A stretch of 64,000 bases of DNA from Pollenia angustigena (GCA_930367215.1 OV884058.1:197426208-197490207); one strand, 5' to 3'; shown: positions 12,145 through 23,181, numbered from the stretch's first letter. Program-made: numbers and translations. The notes: a model not told the origin generated them from the sequence alone.

Positions 12145-13168
12145 CAGTAGTTTTGACTTAACTGCCTTTTGTTTACGTGCACTTTTGACTTAACTGCACA
12201 AAATTGATAATTTTTGGAATTATTCTGTATAATTCCATACAAATTCCTTTTTTAAGTGCACTCTCTAACCTGCACATTTAAGATAAATGCGCAAAATTTT
12301 TGGCATTTTAAAATTATTTTCATACAAAAAATCAAAGTTAGCTGCACTTTGACTTAACTGCCCAAAAAACATATTTTCTGGAATTATTCTTCAAAATCCT
12401 TTTGTACGTGCATTTTATATACCTGCACATTTTTCATATTTTTGGGCAGCTTTAAAATATTTTCATACAAAACATCAAAGTTAGCTGCGCAAATAAAAAT
12501 ATGTATATAGTGGCCACTTTTTCACATAAATATCCAATTTAAGCCGGCCTAAGGATCTGAAAAAAGGATTTTCCGACAGGATGGTGTTGATTTCGCGACC
12601 TTAAGGTTTGTTTTATAAAAATTGTATGAAAATTAGAAGTTTTAGCATGAAAAATACGCTTGATGCCCTTATTTTTTTTTTTATTTATTTATTACGGCTG
12701 AGTATTTCACGAGTTGTAAAATAATACCTACATGAGTCTCATACGACTCTTGGCATACTTTTGAAAGGCTCGTTAGATAATCTCTACATACATCATAAAC
12801 GATTCCCTTTACGATTAATATAGCAGAATTTCTCATAGGAAGTAGCACGTGTAACAGTTTCTCCCGTGCGAGGAATTGTCTACAATTAAAAAATGAGCTC
12901 GTCGACGATCAAAAAAACCCAGTAGACTCCTAGACGATTGAAAATGCTAGCTGGGTTAAAATAAAATAAAAATTTATGTATTAATAAAATACTTTTTTTA
13001 TTCTACTTTTAAGTCAAACACTTTACTTTAGCTGCACTTTTGTGCAGATAACCACAATTGTTTACCTGCACATTAAGGCAGGTAAATGCATTTAAGATAA
13101 CTGCATTTTTGATTTACCTGCACAAAAAATCGTGCAAAGGAGATTGTGCAGCTAAGTCAATACTACTG
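12145..13168. mobile_element. TA-duplicating element with subterminal TGCAC repeats
   Basis: Termini CAGTAGTTTTGACTTAACTG and its approximate inverse (GCTAAGTCAATACTACTG), each with TA outside (12143-12144, 13169-13170), indicate a Tc1/mariner-superfamily non-autonomous element. Both arms repeat TTGACTTAACTGCAC, AAAGTTAGCTGCAC and ACCTGCACATTTAAGATAA many times, giving a dense subterminal array. No transposase frame. A LINE-like 3' fragment is inserted at about 12670-12955. Confidence 0.8.
12670..12955 (-). mobile_element. probable non-LTR 3' fragment
   Basis: On the minus strand the segment ends GTAATAAATAAATAAAAAAA, the tail style of the LINE at 49.1-52.1 kb, and it interrupts the subterminal repeats of the surrounding element. 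No protein motif is visible, so the class is a guess; a SINE is equally possible. Confidence 0.4.
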
Positions 13169-13268
13169 TATATCTTTTATTCTTAAAAAAAAAATTAAAG
13201 ATATTTTCTCTCAATTTTCCGCCACCATTTTATGGTGGTCTCTCTGATGCATACACATGTATACCTTA

Positions 13269-13590
13269 AGCTGGAGGTGCACACCACGGGTTACTCGCTT
13301 TTTCGCAGCATACGCAGCTGTCAAAAGAGTAGAATCTGTGTATTTATACGTAGTAAGTTACATGCACAAAAGCGTAAATGCCTTGAGGCGCAAAGTAGGC
13401 TTACTTTCTACTTTTGTACGCGTCACAAGCAGCGTTCGAACAAATCAGCTGATTTTGACAAAATAAATTTTATTTTTACTTTTGCTGCTGCATAAAAAGC
13501 GTTGCATGTAACTCGAAACGAAGAACGCATGTATGGTTAGAAAAGCATGTGCTGCGTGGAGGCGAAAAAGCGTGGTATGGACCTCCAACT
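13269..13590. mobile_element. foldback MITE, TTA duplication
   Basis: AGCTGGAGGTGCACACCACG and CGTGGTATGGACCTCCAACT are inverted ends, extended by CGCTTTTTCGC / GGCGAAAAAGCG. TTA flanks at 13266-13268 and 13591-13593. Two overlapping open frames here are non-coding by context. Confidence 0.85.
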
Positions 13591-13645
13591 TTAAGAGTGT
13601 AGTTTGCCTTTAAGCATAGTATATTGTGTACTTTATAGTTTTTAT

Positions 13646-13910
13646 CAGTGTTGCCAACTCTTCACCATCAAAAATTACTAAGTTTTAATTTAGAAGTGGC
13701 AAAAAATCCTGACTAAAACGGGCACTGAAATTATTAAGAAAAGTTAAACATTTTGCAAAACAACTAATGCAGCATTTATCACATTTTTTTAAAACTTGAA
13801 GGAAATTTCGCTTAATAAAAATGGGTTATGCTTAAATAATTTTTGTTGATTGCTACACAAGATGTTAACTGGTTAAGTCTACCCATTGAATGTCTAAATT
13901 GGTAACACTG
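13646..13910. mobile_element. candidate short hAT element, CAGTGTTGCCAA ends
   Basis: CAGTGTTGCCAACT at the left and TTGGTAACACTG at the right are inverted and match the termini of the hAT element at 21405-22611. The 8-bp flanks do not match, so this may be a decayed copy or chance pairing. Confidence 0.4.
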
Positions 13911-14171
13911 TTTCCAACTTTTAAACAATGAATTAAAATACGTCTTGTCTGTAGATAAACTTAATCTTAACAAAATTTAAATATATTTTACTAACTGCAA
14001 AATTATTCAAATTTTTCCCAAAATCCTGCCTTTTTGTAAATTTTTTTTCTTTAGAATTTATTTCCAAACAAAATCTTTAAAAATCTTCAAATAAATTCTT
14101 AATTCCTTTTTTTCTCCATCCCTATTTAACGACTTCTTTTAAAAAATCACTCAAAAGATTTTCTATATTTT
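13911..14171. other. no feature recognised
   Basis: AT-rich, non-coding. Confidence 0.5.
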
Positions 14172-15647
14172 TATACCCTCCACCACAATTAGTTGTGAAG
14201 AGGGTATATTAAATTTGTCATTCCGTGTGAAACTTTTTTATTATTCATCTCAGACCCTATAAAGTGTATATATTCTGGGTCCTTGAGTAATTTTAAGTCG
14301 ATTTAGCCATGTCCGTCTGTCTGTCCGTCTGTTGAAAACACGCTCACTTTCGAAAAACTCAAAAGAAATAAACAAACTTGGTGTCAAATTGCTTCTAGTT
14401 ATCCTAAGCAGTTTGGGATTGCAATCCAGCAAAATCGGTTCAATAGGATCTGAGCTATGAATCAAAATGTGGAACCACCACCTAAAAAAAATTGATAATT
14501 TTGTTACAAAAACTAACATAAACGGTGGAAAATGCACAGAATGATATAAGATTTCGCAACAGTTCGTTTTATTTAACTGGAAATCACGCTGTAAAATTTC
14601 TTGAAGATCCGTCCATAATTTACCATAGGCCCCATGTAAAACCTACTTCCGGAAAACAGTTTAGTACGCCTAAATCCGTAAAAAATAATGCTATCATAAC
14701 AAAATTTGGTACATCAAAATTTTTTAGAACTTAAAATAAGACTGTGAAATTTCGTGAAGATCGGTCCATAATTTACCATAGGCCCCATATAAACCTTACT
14801 CCTATAATGCTATCATAACAAAATTTGGTACATCACAGTTTTATTTACTCCCGGAAAACAACTTAGTAAACCTAAATACGTAAAGAATAATGCTATCATA
14901 ACAAAATTTGGAACATATAAGTTTTGCAGGACTAGAAATAAGACTCTGAAATTTCGTGAAGATCAGTTCATAATTTACCCTAGGCCCCATATAAACCTTA
15001 CTCCCGGAAAACAGCTTAGTACGCCTAAAAACGTAAAAAATAACACTATCATAACAAAATTTGATACATCACAGTTTTATAAAACTAGAAATGACACTGT
15101 GAAATTTGGTGAAGATCGGTGCATAACTTACCATAGGCCTCATATAAAGCCCACTCTGGTAAAATAATTAAATACGCGGTAAACTTTCTTCCAGTTTAGC
15201 TTCATATGGCCAGAAAAAATGTTATGCAATTTTGTGATATACGGTCCATAATTTTCCTTAGATTCCATTTTAGCAGCCTTCTGAAATTTACTGCAAACGC
15301 TTAAACTAATTGCACCGCTGTATTGAAATTGATGTTTTTTAATACCAGAAATCGTTCTGCAGAATTTGGGATGAATGGTTCATAGCTTACCATGGCTTTT
15401 ATATAATTTGTTCTCTTGAAAATCATTTAAGTTCATCTTAAACTGATATTCTACTCAAACTTTTTAAAATTGATTCTGATTGTCGATCAATAATTTTATA
15501 GAGGTCTAAACCGCAACAAATTTTAATGCAGATGTTACAAAGTTATAATAATAAATAGACATCATACAGATATTACTCCTAAAACATTCGAAGTGTCGGT
15601 GGAGGGTATCAAAGATGCGGCACAGCCGAATATAGCACTCTAACTTG
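14172..15647 (+). mobile_element. DINE/Helitron-like element, copy 2
   Basis: 5' hairpin TATACCCTCCACCACAATTA, then the CCCTATAAAGTGTATATATT / CCGTCTGTCTGTCCGTCTGT block, a central tandem array, and the 3' end GGTGGAGGGTATCAAAG + GCGGC-ACA-GCCG hairpin + CACTCTAACTTG. It is the most complete copy in the window and shows the full order: 5' hairpin, conserved block, ~154-bp repeats, A/T-rich spacer, 3' hairpin. No Rep/helicase coding is present, so if it is a Helitron relative it is non-autonomous. Confidence 0.8.
14590..15180 (+). repeat. ~154-bp tandem repeats inside DINE-like copy 2
   Basis: The phrase GTGAAATTTCGTGAAGATCG recurs at about 14591, 14745, 14947 and 15101, followed each time by TCCATAATTTACC, TAGGCCCCATATAAA, CCGGAAAACA, TATCATAACAAAATTTGG and a short variable part. 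Two further units occur in the 62-kb copy, spaced about 152 bp. Confidence 0.85.
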
Positions 15648-16119
15648 TTCTTATTAATTTCTTCTATTTGTTTGTTTGTTTGTTTGTATGTGAAATTTAT
15701 TATTTAATTTTTGGCTTTTATAAACCATTAACCATTCAATTGCTTAGAAAATATTCAGAAAAGTTTTTTTTTATATTTTCAACAAAATAAAAATAAACAA
15801 AAAAATTCATTTAAATGTGGCTTTGTAGAAGTTATTGTGTTCGTTCTAGTGTCGTAATAATGGTTAACAAACAAACATTTACTAGAGTGGAAAGCAATTT
15901 GTATTTAAATGTGTGTGTGTGTAAATTTGAACAAACTTTTTCAAGTTCTTTCAAATTTTCATAAATTTTGAAGAACATTTTTGGCATAATCGAATGTAAT
16001 TTGGTTAAAAAATGGTGATAATAATGATAAATAAAATTAAAAAAAAATAAAATATTTTTAATAAAACACTTAAAAAAAATTAAGCCTCTTTTGAGAATTA
16101 AGATTATTATAAGTTACTA
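15648..16119. other. gene-free stretch
   Basis: Contains a (GTTT)n run at about 15668-15689 and AT-rich filler; no element ends recognised. Confidence 0.5.
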
Positions 16120-16201
16120 TTAGATTTCAAAGGCAAAAAATATTCGAGATTCAACCCCAGAAAGAAGCGGGAAAAAGTCACTGCCATCACGAACTATACG
16201 G
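16120..16201 (+). pseudogene. LINE reverse-transcriptase fragment, left half
   Basis: Read with the sequence after 20025, and removing one copy of the 8-bp duplication, the frame continues as RSGKKSLPSRTIRDKDGSLL and then SMEEQVQRF. That is the pre-RT linker typical of RTE-like non-LTR elements (D-DG-LL then EQ...RW/F). The match across the junction shows that the DNA between 16202 and 20025 was inserted into this retrotransposon relic. No endonuclease domain is visible upstream. Confidence 0.6.
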
Positions 16202-16223
16202 GGCTCCACGAACCCCCCCCCCC

Positions 16224-16445
16224 AATGAAATAACGCCCAGGAAATAAACACCAATGAAATAAACCCCAAAAAAAGGAAATAACAGCCAAAAGCAGTGAAT
16301 GAAATAACATCGAAAAATAAATGAAATAAACCCAAAAAACGAAAACGGAACAACCCCCAATAATTGGAAGCTATTACATATGAAATAACACCCAATGATG
16401 AAAATGAAATAAACCCCATCAGCAACAAAAATGAAATTATGCCCA
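16224..16445 (+). repeat. left ATGAAATAAC-CCC array
   Basis: About ten degenerate copies of ATGAAATAAMNCCC in the same orientation, starting near 16224, 16241, 16253, 16275, 16298, 16320, 16346, 16380, 16403 and 16430, so roughly every 10-35 bp. Variation is mainly at the base before CCC and in the AAC/AAA step. Candidate transposase-binding sites (inference). Confidence 0.85.
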
Positions 16446-16841
16446 AAATTCATAAAAGAGTCAGTTTCACCAAGGATTTCATAAAGTCAATATGGACCAA
16501 CATCAAAGTCGCAAAATTATTGAAATTAATCGTGTGGAGGCCCGCAGGCATCTTCTTAATAATAAGGATATATTCGGTTCAAAAATATTGCCGCAGTTAT
16601 TTGACCCGACCGTAGATCCTTGCAGCCCTGCTCTATTTTTGCAGTTCGGAAGACAATTTGCCTTTTACGTTTGGCCTTTACACAACTACCTCCACTGTTT
16701 ATATATAATTGTTTTTCACTTAAAGAATATAGAAAATTGCTATTTCTTCGTTTTCCACCAACAATTTCGAATTCCATTTTTTTAAATATTAACACGAGAT
16801 GATGTAAAGCGTCCGAACTTCGATGCACAACTGAAAATATT

Positions 16842-17125
16842 TTGGCCCTAAATTTGTAAAACGCAAAAGCAACGCCAAAAATTATATTGAAAGCAAAAAC
16901 AAAATCGAAAATATTTCATAATTTTGTTGTTGTTTTCTATAGAAATGAATATTGAATTTTTTAATTTTAAACGCTGCATATCTTGTGGCGTTGATTATTT
17001 TTAAACGCATTATGTATTTTTGTAGAAAGCAACAACAAAATTTTGAAAAGTGTTTGACATTGTTTTTGCTTTCAATGTTATTTTTGGGATTGCGTTGCGT
17101 TTTACAAATTCAGGGCCTTTATGTT
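16842..17125. repeat. imperfect inverted repeat in the element interior
   Basis: Arms at about 16842-16950 and 17005-17125 are inverted: GGCCCTAAATTTGTAAAACG against GCGTTTTACAAATTCAGGGC, and TTGAAAGCAAAAACAAAAT against TTGTTTTTGCTTTCAATGTT, with AACAACAAAATTTTG near the loop. It may be a nested foldback element. Confidence 0.75.
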
Positions 17126-17237
17126 TTACAACAACTCAACTCAACATGCAAGGCAGATTGTACTCATATGTTGACACTGTTATTCCAAAAAACAGTTACT
17201 TGAATTCTCAAAAAAAAGGAAAAAGATCAAACTAAGC

Positions 17238-17395
17238 ACATGAAATAAACCCCAAATAAAATGAAACAACCCCCAAAAACAAACAGCTTTAAAAATGAAA
17301 TAACTCCCGAATAAAAAATGAAATAACACACAAATTAAAGACGCTATGAAACAAGCCCCGAATTTTAAAAATTTTGTTGGGTGTTATTTCATAGG
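17238..17395 (+). repeat. right ATGAAATAAC-CCC array
   Basis: Copies at about 17240, 17261, 17295, 17318 and 17346 run in the same direction as the left array; one inverted copy is at about 17380. The array resumes after the nested hAT at about 19880-20012, with direct copies near 19909 and 19929 and inverted copies at the end. The two arms are therefore not simple mirror images. Confidence 0.8.
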
Positions 17396-17918
17396 AGATT
17401 ATTTAGGGTTGCCAGACGTACTATTTTTAGCAGTACATGTACTGTTTTTTGTCTATTGTACTGTTTTATGCACAACACCCAAAATAGTACGCAAATGTAC
17501 TGTTTTTTACACATTGCATTGTTTTTTGTACTGATTTTTTGGTTAAGTCTCCAAAAAACAATGATATTAAGAAAAACCGTGTTTAAGTAATACACATTTG
17601 GGTATTTTTAACGGTATGCTATCAAGCTATATTGTCATAATATTTAAGAAATTTTTGTTGGGTTGCAAACAAAAAAGTTGTAAAATAATTAGAATTGTTG
17701 TACTACATACGTCTATTGTTTTGTCATTCATATTTTTCGAGGTGTTTTTTTAAGACATATGATAACCTTTTAAATCCCTCATTAGTATTTCCTTTTATCA
17801 GGATATTAACAATGCATAAATTTAACACACCTGAGAAAAAAAATTTTTTTATATTGATTAAATATTTTCAGATTTTTTGAAAAAAAAATAAACCAAACCA
17901 TTTGTTGAGCTTATAGAT

Positions 17919-18122
17919 CAGTGATAACCAAGCCCCGAACTAAGAAAGCCCCGAACGCACGCACACAAAGATATTATGTGCTTGTGTGCGGTCGCAGAGA
18001 CTGATGATAGTCTGATGTTTTGAAACGAACAAAGTTGTAATATACATGTGAATTGCCGACCTTGTCTGTGCGAAAAATACGATTATTGACTGGCTCGCGA
18101 GTCTATGGAGTGTTTATCACTG
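17919..18122. mobile_element. 204-bp hAT MITE
   Basis: Short inverted ends CAGTGATAA and TTATCACTG with a perfect 8-bp duplication TTATAGAT (17911-17918, 18123-18130). The interior is more GC-rich than its surroundings and holds GCCCCGAAC repeats and a GCACACAA/GTGTGCG stem. Non-coding. Confidence 0.9.
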
Positions 18123-18419
18123 TTATAGATTAACGGCCAATTTCACCAAGTTCAGTTAAACTTAACTATAACTATAAATGCCAATATTACAAAATACAGT
18201 TATAGTAATATAGCTGATGTTGGCCATAATTAAATAAAAATTTGTTTGATATCAGAAAATTAATTGAAGAAAGAAACAAATATTTTCTAAAATGTATGTG
18301 AAAATTACTTTAAGTACCAACATGATTTAAGAAAATTCTACTTACTCAATCAATGAGTAAGTTTTTTTAAGTTAAATATAAGCTTAGATATTTAAACGTT
18401 ATACATTGGAAAATAATAC

Positions 18420-19658
18420 TATGGCCAAATGCTTTGTTTATGGTGTATGATTTATAAACGCAAATGGTGTCATTTTGAATGTGAACCACATCCAAACGTC
18501 AACTTTTTTCCTGCATTTTATTGGACATTTCTCAATTTCAGACTAACTCAATTTGAACCGTGGAAAGATACATAATCGAGAAACGCGTTGAAGTTATTCA
18601 GTCTTATTATGAAAATGGCAGTTCAAATCATATGCATATCGTGGACTTCGTGACTTTTTCGGTCAATTTAGTCGTCCAAATGTGCGTACAAACGGAAAAG
18701 AATTATAGCAAACCGAGTCTGTGGGAGATCTTAAAACACCAGTGCATGTTCGTACAGCTCGTACTGTAGAAAATATTGCTGCTGTTCGCGAAAGTGTGGC
18801 TGAAGAGCCTTCCAGCTCAACTTGTCGTCATGTCCAACAATTGCAGCTCTCACGCTCGTCGTTGATAAACATTATGCATAAAGAATTGCATTAACACCCT
18901 TACAAGGTGCAATTGACTCAGAACAGCCTCTTAACTATTCCACTGGCAAGAAATGCCAACAGTGGCTGATCAATTTTTGAAGAAACTCATCTTCACTAAT
19001 GAGGCACATTTTCACTTCAGTGGATTCGTCAATAAGCAGAATTGCAGCATTTAGGCGAATGATAATACAAGAGGAATTATCGAAAAACCAATGCACCCAC
19101 AAGGAGTAACTGTTTGGTGCGGTCAGGCAGTTACTGTGAATGGTGTTCTCTATCGCGAGATGATAGCGAACTTTTTATGGCTCGAATTGGAAGATATGGA
19201 TGTGGACGATAAGTGGTTTCAACAGGACGGTGCCACTTGCCACACACCAAACGAAACAATGGCTGTTTTGCGCGACAAATTCAATGGCGGTGTTATCTCA
19301 AGTGGTGGCGATATCAATTGGCCGCCAAGATCATGCGATTTGACTCGGTTGGACTTCTTCCTTTGGGGTTATTTGAAAGAAAAGGTATACGTCAATAAGC
19401 CAGCAACAATTCAAGAGCTAAAGGATGAGATGATTCGGTACATTAACTGCATAGAACCTCAATTATGCCTCAGCGTGATCGAAAATATGGACCATCGGAT
19501 GGAAGGTGTGTTGCCGAGGTTACGGCGGCCATATTTTGTTCCATACCTAATTGAAAAATACCAATAGTATTATAATAAAAAGAAATGGCAGTAATTTCTT
19601 AAATAATTTATGTTTTATTCAAAATCAACATCGGCCCTTGAAATTTAACCACCCTTTA
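18420..19658 (+). mobile_element. DD41D (rosa-like) mariner, most complete copy
   Basis: The right end reads AAATTTAACCACCCTTTA, matching inverted the AGGGGTGG start of the 6-kb copy, with TA beyond. The left terminus is decayed and not placed exactly. It lies inside the hAT element 17405-19874 and contains the broken transposase described next. Confidence 0.75.
18560..19567 (+). pseudogene. mariner DD41D transposase, frameshifted
   Basis: N-terminal helix-turn-helix (ERYIIEKRVEVIQSYYENG; the usual ATG is GTG here), then a linker with NIAAVRESVAEEPSSSTC in a shifted frame, then the DDE core. The first acidic block is near 18995 (TNEAHFHFSGFVNKQNC; the usual D is N). Next come VNGVLYREMIANFLW and WFQQDGATCH with the second D, and WPPRSCDLTRLDFFLWG with the third. 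There are 41 residues between the second and third D, hence DD41D, the spacing known from rosa mariners of tephritid flies. The last 158 codons (19091-19567) are open and end ENMDHRMEGVL...YLIEKYQ. Several stops and frameshifts upstream, a changed first catalytic residue and loss of the WAGGIIGPYFF stretch make it inactive. Confidence 0.9.
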
Positions 19659-20033
19659 TATGTAAATCTTTCCTTTGATATACATAATATGTACTTTATT
19701 CGACCTTTGATGTTATACTTTTAAAGTGTATTTCTTTATGTAATTGTTATTCAAGAGTTGTAAATATTAAATAAATAGTTATGCTTTCATAAAAAAATGT
19801 ACTGTTTTTTCTTGATGGTACTGTTTTTTCATAACCAATGTACTGTTTTTCCGAATTCAAAATCTGGCTACCCTAGATTATTTCATAATTTGAAACCCCC
19901 AAATGAGGAATGAAATTATTCCCAAAAAAATGAAAAACGGCCCAAAAAAAAAATCTATAAAAAAAATTGGGGAATATTTCATTTCTCGTTTGGGCGTTAT
20001 TTCATTGGGGGCTTTTCGTGGAGCCCTATACGG

Positions 20034-20330
20034 GACAAGGATGGAAGCCTCTTAGCATCGATGGAAGAACAAGTGCAACGATTCAGGGAATAATTCCTTG
20101 CAATTCTATATAATTAAAGCATCCCACCTTCACAATCCACCGTGACTCAAGTAGATAACAGGCCCATGCGAAACATATTACTTTTGTCGCAACCACCGGG
20201 ATACGAATTAATTTAAAGGGCCGTAGAGTCATTGAAGCACAACAAGTCCCCAGGCGTTGATAACATATCAGCTGTGATGATAAAAGCCTGTTCTCCAAAA
20301 TTGCTCACTAATTAAAGCATTAATCAAAAA
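20034..20330 (+). pseudogene. LINE reverse-transcriptase fragment, right half
   Basis: Continues the fragment ending at 16201. After SMEEQVQRFRE and a stop, the conserved RT block appears at about 20205-20310 as AVESLKHNKSPGVDNISAVM then IKACSPKLL, the usual I..LK..KSPG.D.I..E..K region before the catalytic palm. The catalytic palm itself is absent, so this is an inactive remnant. RTE-like is the best guess. Confidence 0.7.
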
Positions 20331-21055
20331 TAAAATCGGTTTCAATTAAAAATTTAATCAAGTGAATTAAAAAAACGGAATTAAATTTCAAACGGGTAAA
20401 AATCACCGCTCGAGATAAAGCAGAATGGCGAAGTTACGTTGAGGCCCTTAACTCCTCTAGCAGCCTAAGGAGATAAGAAGAACTATTAAACTTGCTACTA
20501 TTTACATTAAAAACTTATCAAGAGAGCTGAAACTCATCTAATAACCCGTCAATTTTATTGTTGCTATATGATTTCTTTTTGTGTATTCATTCAATTGTTA
20601 TCCACAATCACAATAACAACTACTAAAATAAAACCACATTGAATTTCCAATTTGAGAAATACTTTGAAAACAAACAACAAAAAGTAATTTTATAATTTTA
20701 AAGGAATTTTCGAGAGAAATTTTAAATACAATAGAATTTTTTCCGTAACTATTCATTTATGAATATTAGAAAATTTAAAATCGAATTTCATGCATATTTT
20801 AATCACATAATTACGTATTTTAATGTTTGACATCTTAGTAATTTAAATAAAAAAAATATTGGTTACATTTAGAGTAAATAAATCTGTAACTCAATTAAAC
20901 CCGAAATTTAACAGAGAATTCCGAAGAACCTTAATTGATACTATTTACTAGTCTAAATGTCTTTGTATGAAGTTTTGTAGATGACACAAATATTTGTCGA
21001 ATATATGAAATTCTTTCAAATAGAACTAAATTTAAGAGTTTAGGAGTATGACTTA
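20331..21055. other. no feature recognised
   Basis: AT-rich; a small piece at about 20395-20480 may be more of the LINE, but no motif supports it. Confidence 0.5.
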
Positions 21056-21317
21056 GTCTGAGTTCATACGGCTCGTGTCTTATTGACAAGAGAGCTACTT
21101 TATAGGCGAGAGGGACGAGGGGAAAAGAAACGAGTACACAGATGCATGTACTGTCTTTACGTTTTGCTTTTTCATTCGTAGTTTAATTTTGTTATTGTTT
21201 TCAATATCAAAAAAGCACATGTCGTCAACATAACTTGAATCATTTGAACGCCAATTCATGTTCAAAGAAGAAAAAGGAAAAATCTTGTCAATAAGACATG
21301 AGCCGTATGAACTCAGA
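21056..21317. mobile_element. foldback MITE GTCTGAGTTCATACGG, copy 1
   Basis: About 40-bp inverted ends (GTCTGAGTTCATACGGCTC outermost; GAGCCGTATGAACTCAGA at the right), with TTA at 21053-21055 and 21318-21320. The interior holds GGCGAGAGGGACGAGGGGAA. The second copy at 63585-63866 is closely similar throughout. Confidence 0.9.
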
Positions 21318-21404
21318 TTAAATTTTAGGTAATATCCCGTTTATTAATTTTTTTTAAACCTTTTTCAAAATCGAGTGCGATAACAAAATCAGCTGACATA
21401 TAAA

Positions 21405-22611
21405 CAGTGTTGCCAAAACTTGGTGACCAAAAATGGCTAAATTTACGGAAAAAATGGCTAAAAATGGGCTAAAAAATGGCCAAAAACTTTTTTAAATAAA
21501 AACACATTAAAATTCAATAACAAAACAGAAATAATTCATTTAAAGTTGTTCACGATGAAATTGTGAGTTAAGATCAATTTGTTAAATAAGAATAAACGTA
21601 AATTAATATTTTGATAGATATTTAAAAAATTAAATCATCGATAAATTGGATGTCGTTATTGTTCATCTCATAGGAATCACTCGGGCCTATTAGTTTTTAA
21701 TAATCTGAAGGTAAATCATAAAAGCGACAACATTTACCCAACCTTTTCAGTCCAGATCTACAATATACAATAAAAAACAAGTAAGAAAGAATAGTCGGTT
21801 AAACCCGACTTTATGATACCCTACACCACATTAGAACCTTTGCACCAAATTTTATCAAATAATCTCTAAATTGCGACCTGTACTTTGCGCACAAGGTTTA
21901 CATGGACAGCCAGTCAGCCGGACAAACATCGTTAATTCGACTCAGAAAGTGATTCTGAGTCAATCGGTATACGTAAAGGTGGGCTAAGGACCAATATTTT
22001 AAGGTGTTACAGACATCAGCACAAACGCATAGTACCCTCTCCACTATTGTGGTGGAGGTATACATATTGTATTTTTATGGTTAAAATATTTACCTAATTG
22101 TTAAAATCGAATTAACGGTTGCTTAATGTAACCTATTTCTCAAATAATTTTTTACGATGTTTACTTGGCTAAACACCCTCCCTACTTCAGCATTAGATCA
22201 TGGAGGTGAGAGCAACTTTACAGGCAATTATGAAACTTCTAAAACAATTTTGTTACCGCCTGCATCCCTTTATTGAAATACTTGCAACCAGAAAGAAACA
22301 GCGATGTTTGTGTTGATCGATTTTATAAATTTAATAGTGGAATACTGTTCCTTTATTTTGAAAGATGTTTCAGCGTCATAGTTTATAGCGATTTTCAACA
22401 TTTGTAAAAGTTATGATTTAAAATAAAGGCGTTTTAATTGTTCAAAATGTTTATTTTACTTTTATTGATTTTTATAATAAAATAAAAATTATTCCTTTAA
22501 AAGAAAAACGGCAAAAAAATTTTATGGCTAAACAAGTTAAAAAATGGCTAATGGCTAAACTCATTTTTTAATGGCTAAACAGGGCGAAAAAATGCTAAAT
22601 TGGCAACACTG
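21405..22611. mobile_element. hAT element with ATGGCTAAA arrays
   Basis: Ends CAGTGTTGCCAA and TTGGCAACACTG with a perfect 8-bp duplication CATATAAA (21397-21404, 22612-22619). ATGGCTAAA-type units are repeated about four times near the left end and about five times near the right, all in the same orientation. No transposase is recognised in the remaining interior, part of which is a DINE-like insertion (21779-22067). Confidence 0.9.
21779..22067 (-). mobile_element. short DINE-like element, divergent subfamily
   Basis: On the minus strand it ends GGTGTAGGGTATCATAAAG, then a GTCGG...CCGAC hairpin and TTCTTTCTTACTTGTT, the same 3' architecture as the 6.6, 14.2 and 62 kb copies with a different stem. 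Its other end has the TATACCTCCACCACAATAG / GAGAGGGTA hairpin. The ~154-bp array is absent. Confidence 0.65.
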
Positions 22612-22768
22612 CATATAAAACAAAAGCATTTGAAAATTGTGTCAATATTATTTATGTTCCATTTTTTTTACTATTTCCTTAAACTTTTTGAACTTTTTTT
22701 AATAGTTTTAGCCATCCGCCATTATTGTTTTGTTTTTCATGAAAATTTGATTTTTTTTTTCTTGTTAA

Positions 22769-22931
22769 CACAGCGTTTACATTTGCCAGTACTGGCAAGA
22801 CAGTAAGCATATACATATTAGTTGACAAAACAATGCAAAAACAAAATAGCTGTAAAAGTGTTTATGTAATAGTGAAAAAGTTTGAATGAATTGCTACTGT
22901 CTTGCCAGTACTGGCAAATGTAAACGCTATG
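22769..22931. mobile_element. foldback MITE, TAA duplication
   Basis: About 35-bp nearly perfect inverted ends with internal symmetry (CAGCGTTTACATTTGCCAGT; TTTGCCAGTACTGGCAA is itself palindromic). TAA flanks at 22766-22768 and 22932-22934. 163 bp, non-coding. Confidence 0.9.
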
Positions 22932-23181
22932 TAAGCCTGGTTCTGTTCAACATTTCAAGTGAAATGCTGTCAAAATGCATATGAAAAAAAACTTGTGCGG
23001 AATATCTATGAAATAATGTTGATAGAGTTGTACTCTGTTCATTTTTTTACAACTGCGAAATAAAGTAAGATGCACTTATTTTAAGTGGAATTTTAAGCAA
23101 AATCAAAAAAAGGTTGAACTGATTATTTAAAAAGAAATAAAAAATTAATATAACACAACCGGTAAAAGTTTTTTATCTATA

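Larger units (their letters stand above)
17405..19874. mobile_element. hAT-like element with GTACTGTTTTTT arrays, nested
   Basis: Ends AGGGTTGCCAGA and TCTGGCTACCCT are inverted. AGATTATTT lies directly outside both ends (17396-17404, 19875-19883), a 9-base match, one base longer than the usual 8-bp hAT duplication. TGTACTGTTTTTT units repeat on the left (about 17430-17545) and right (about 19797-19855) in the same orientation. It has been filled by a hAT MITE and a mariner; no transposase of its own is seen. Confidence 0.85.
16202..20025. mobile_element. large element with ATGAAATAAC-CCC subterminal arrays
   Basis: Ends GGCTCCACGAA and TTCGTGGAGCC are inverted, followed inward by CCCCCAATGAAATAACGCCC against its inverse. 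A perfect 8-bp duplication CTATACGG flanks it (16194-16201, 20026-20033), and the empty site restores a LINE reading frame. Without nested DNA it is about 1.35 kb. Eight-base duplications occur in hAT, P and some Merlin elements. The repeated ATGAAATAAC is identical to ten bases of the canonical P-element terminus (CATGATGAAATAAC), which is suggestive but could be chance. The interior (16450-17230) holds an imperfect inverted repeat and a 97-codon frame (from 16492) with no recognised domain. No transposase catalytic motif is seen. Confidence 0.85.

Noticed and set aside
6639..15647. CTAA after the 3' hairpin as a true Helitron CTRR terminus
   Set aside because: All copies continue identically through CTTG(T), so the element seems to end beyond CTAA. 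Helitron identity is kept only as a likeness.
16492..16785. 97-codon frame as transposase of the 16202-20025 element
   Set aside because: No catalytic or DNA-binding motif visible and the frame runs into the inverted repeat; left as unknown interior.
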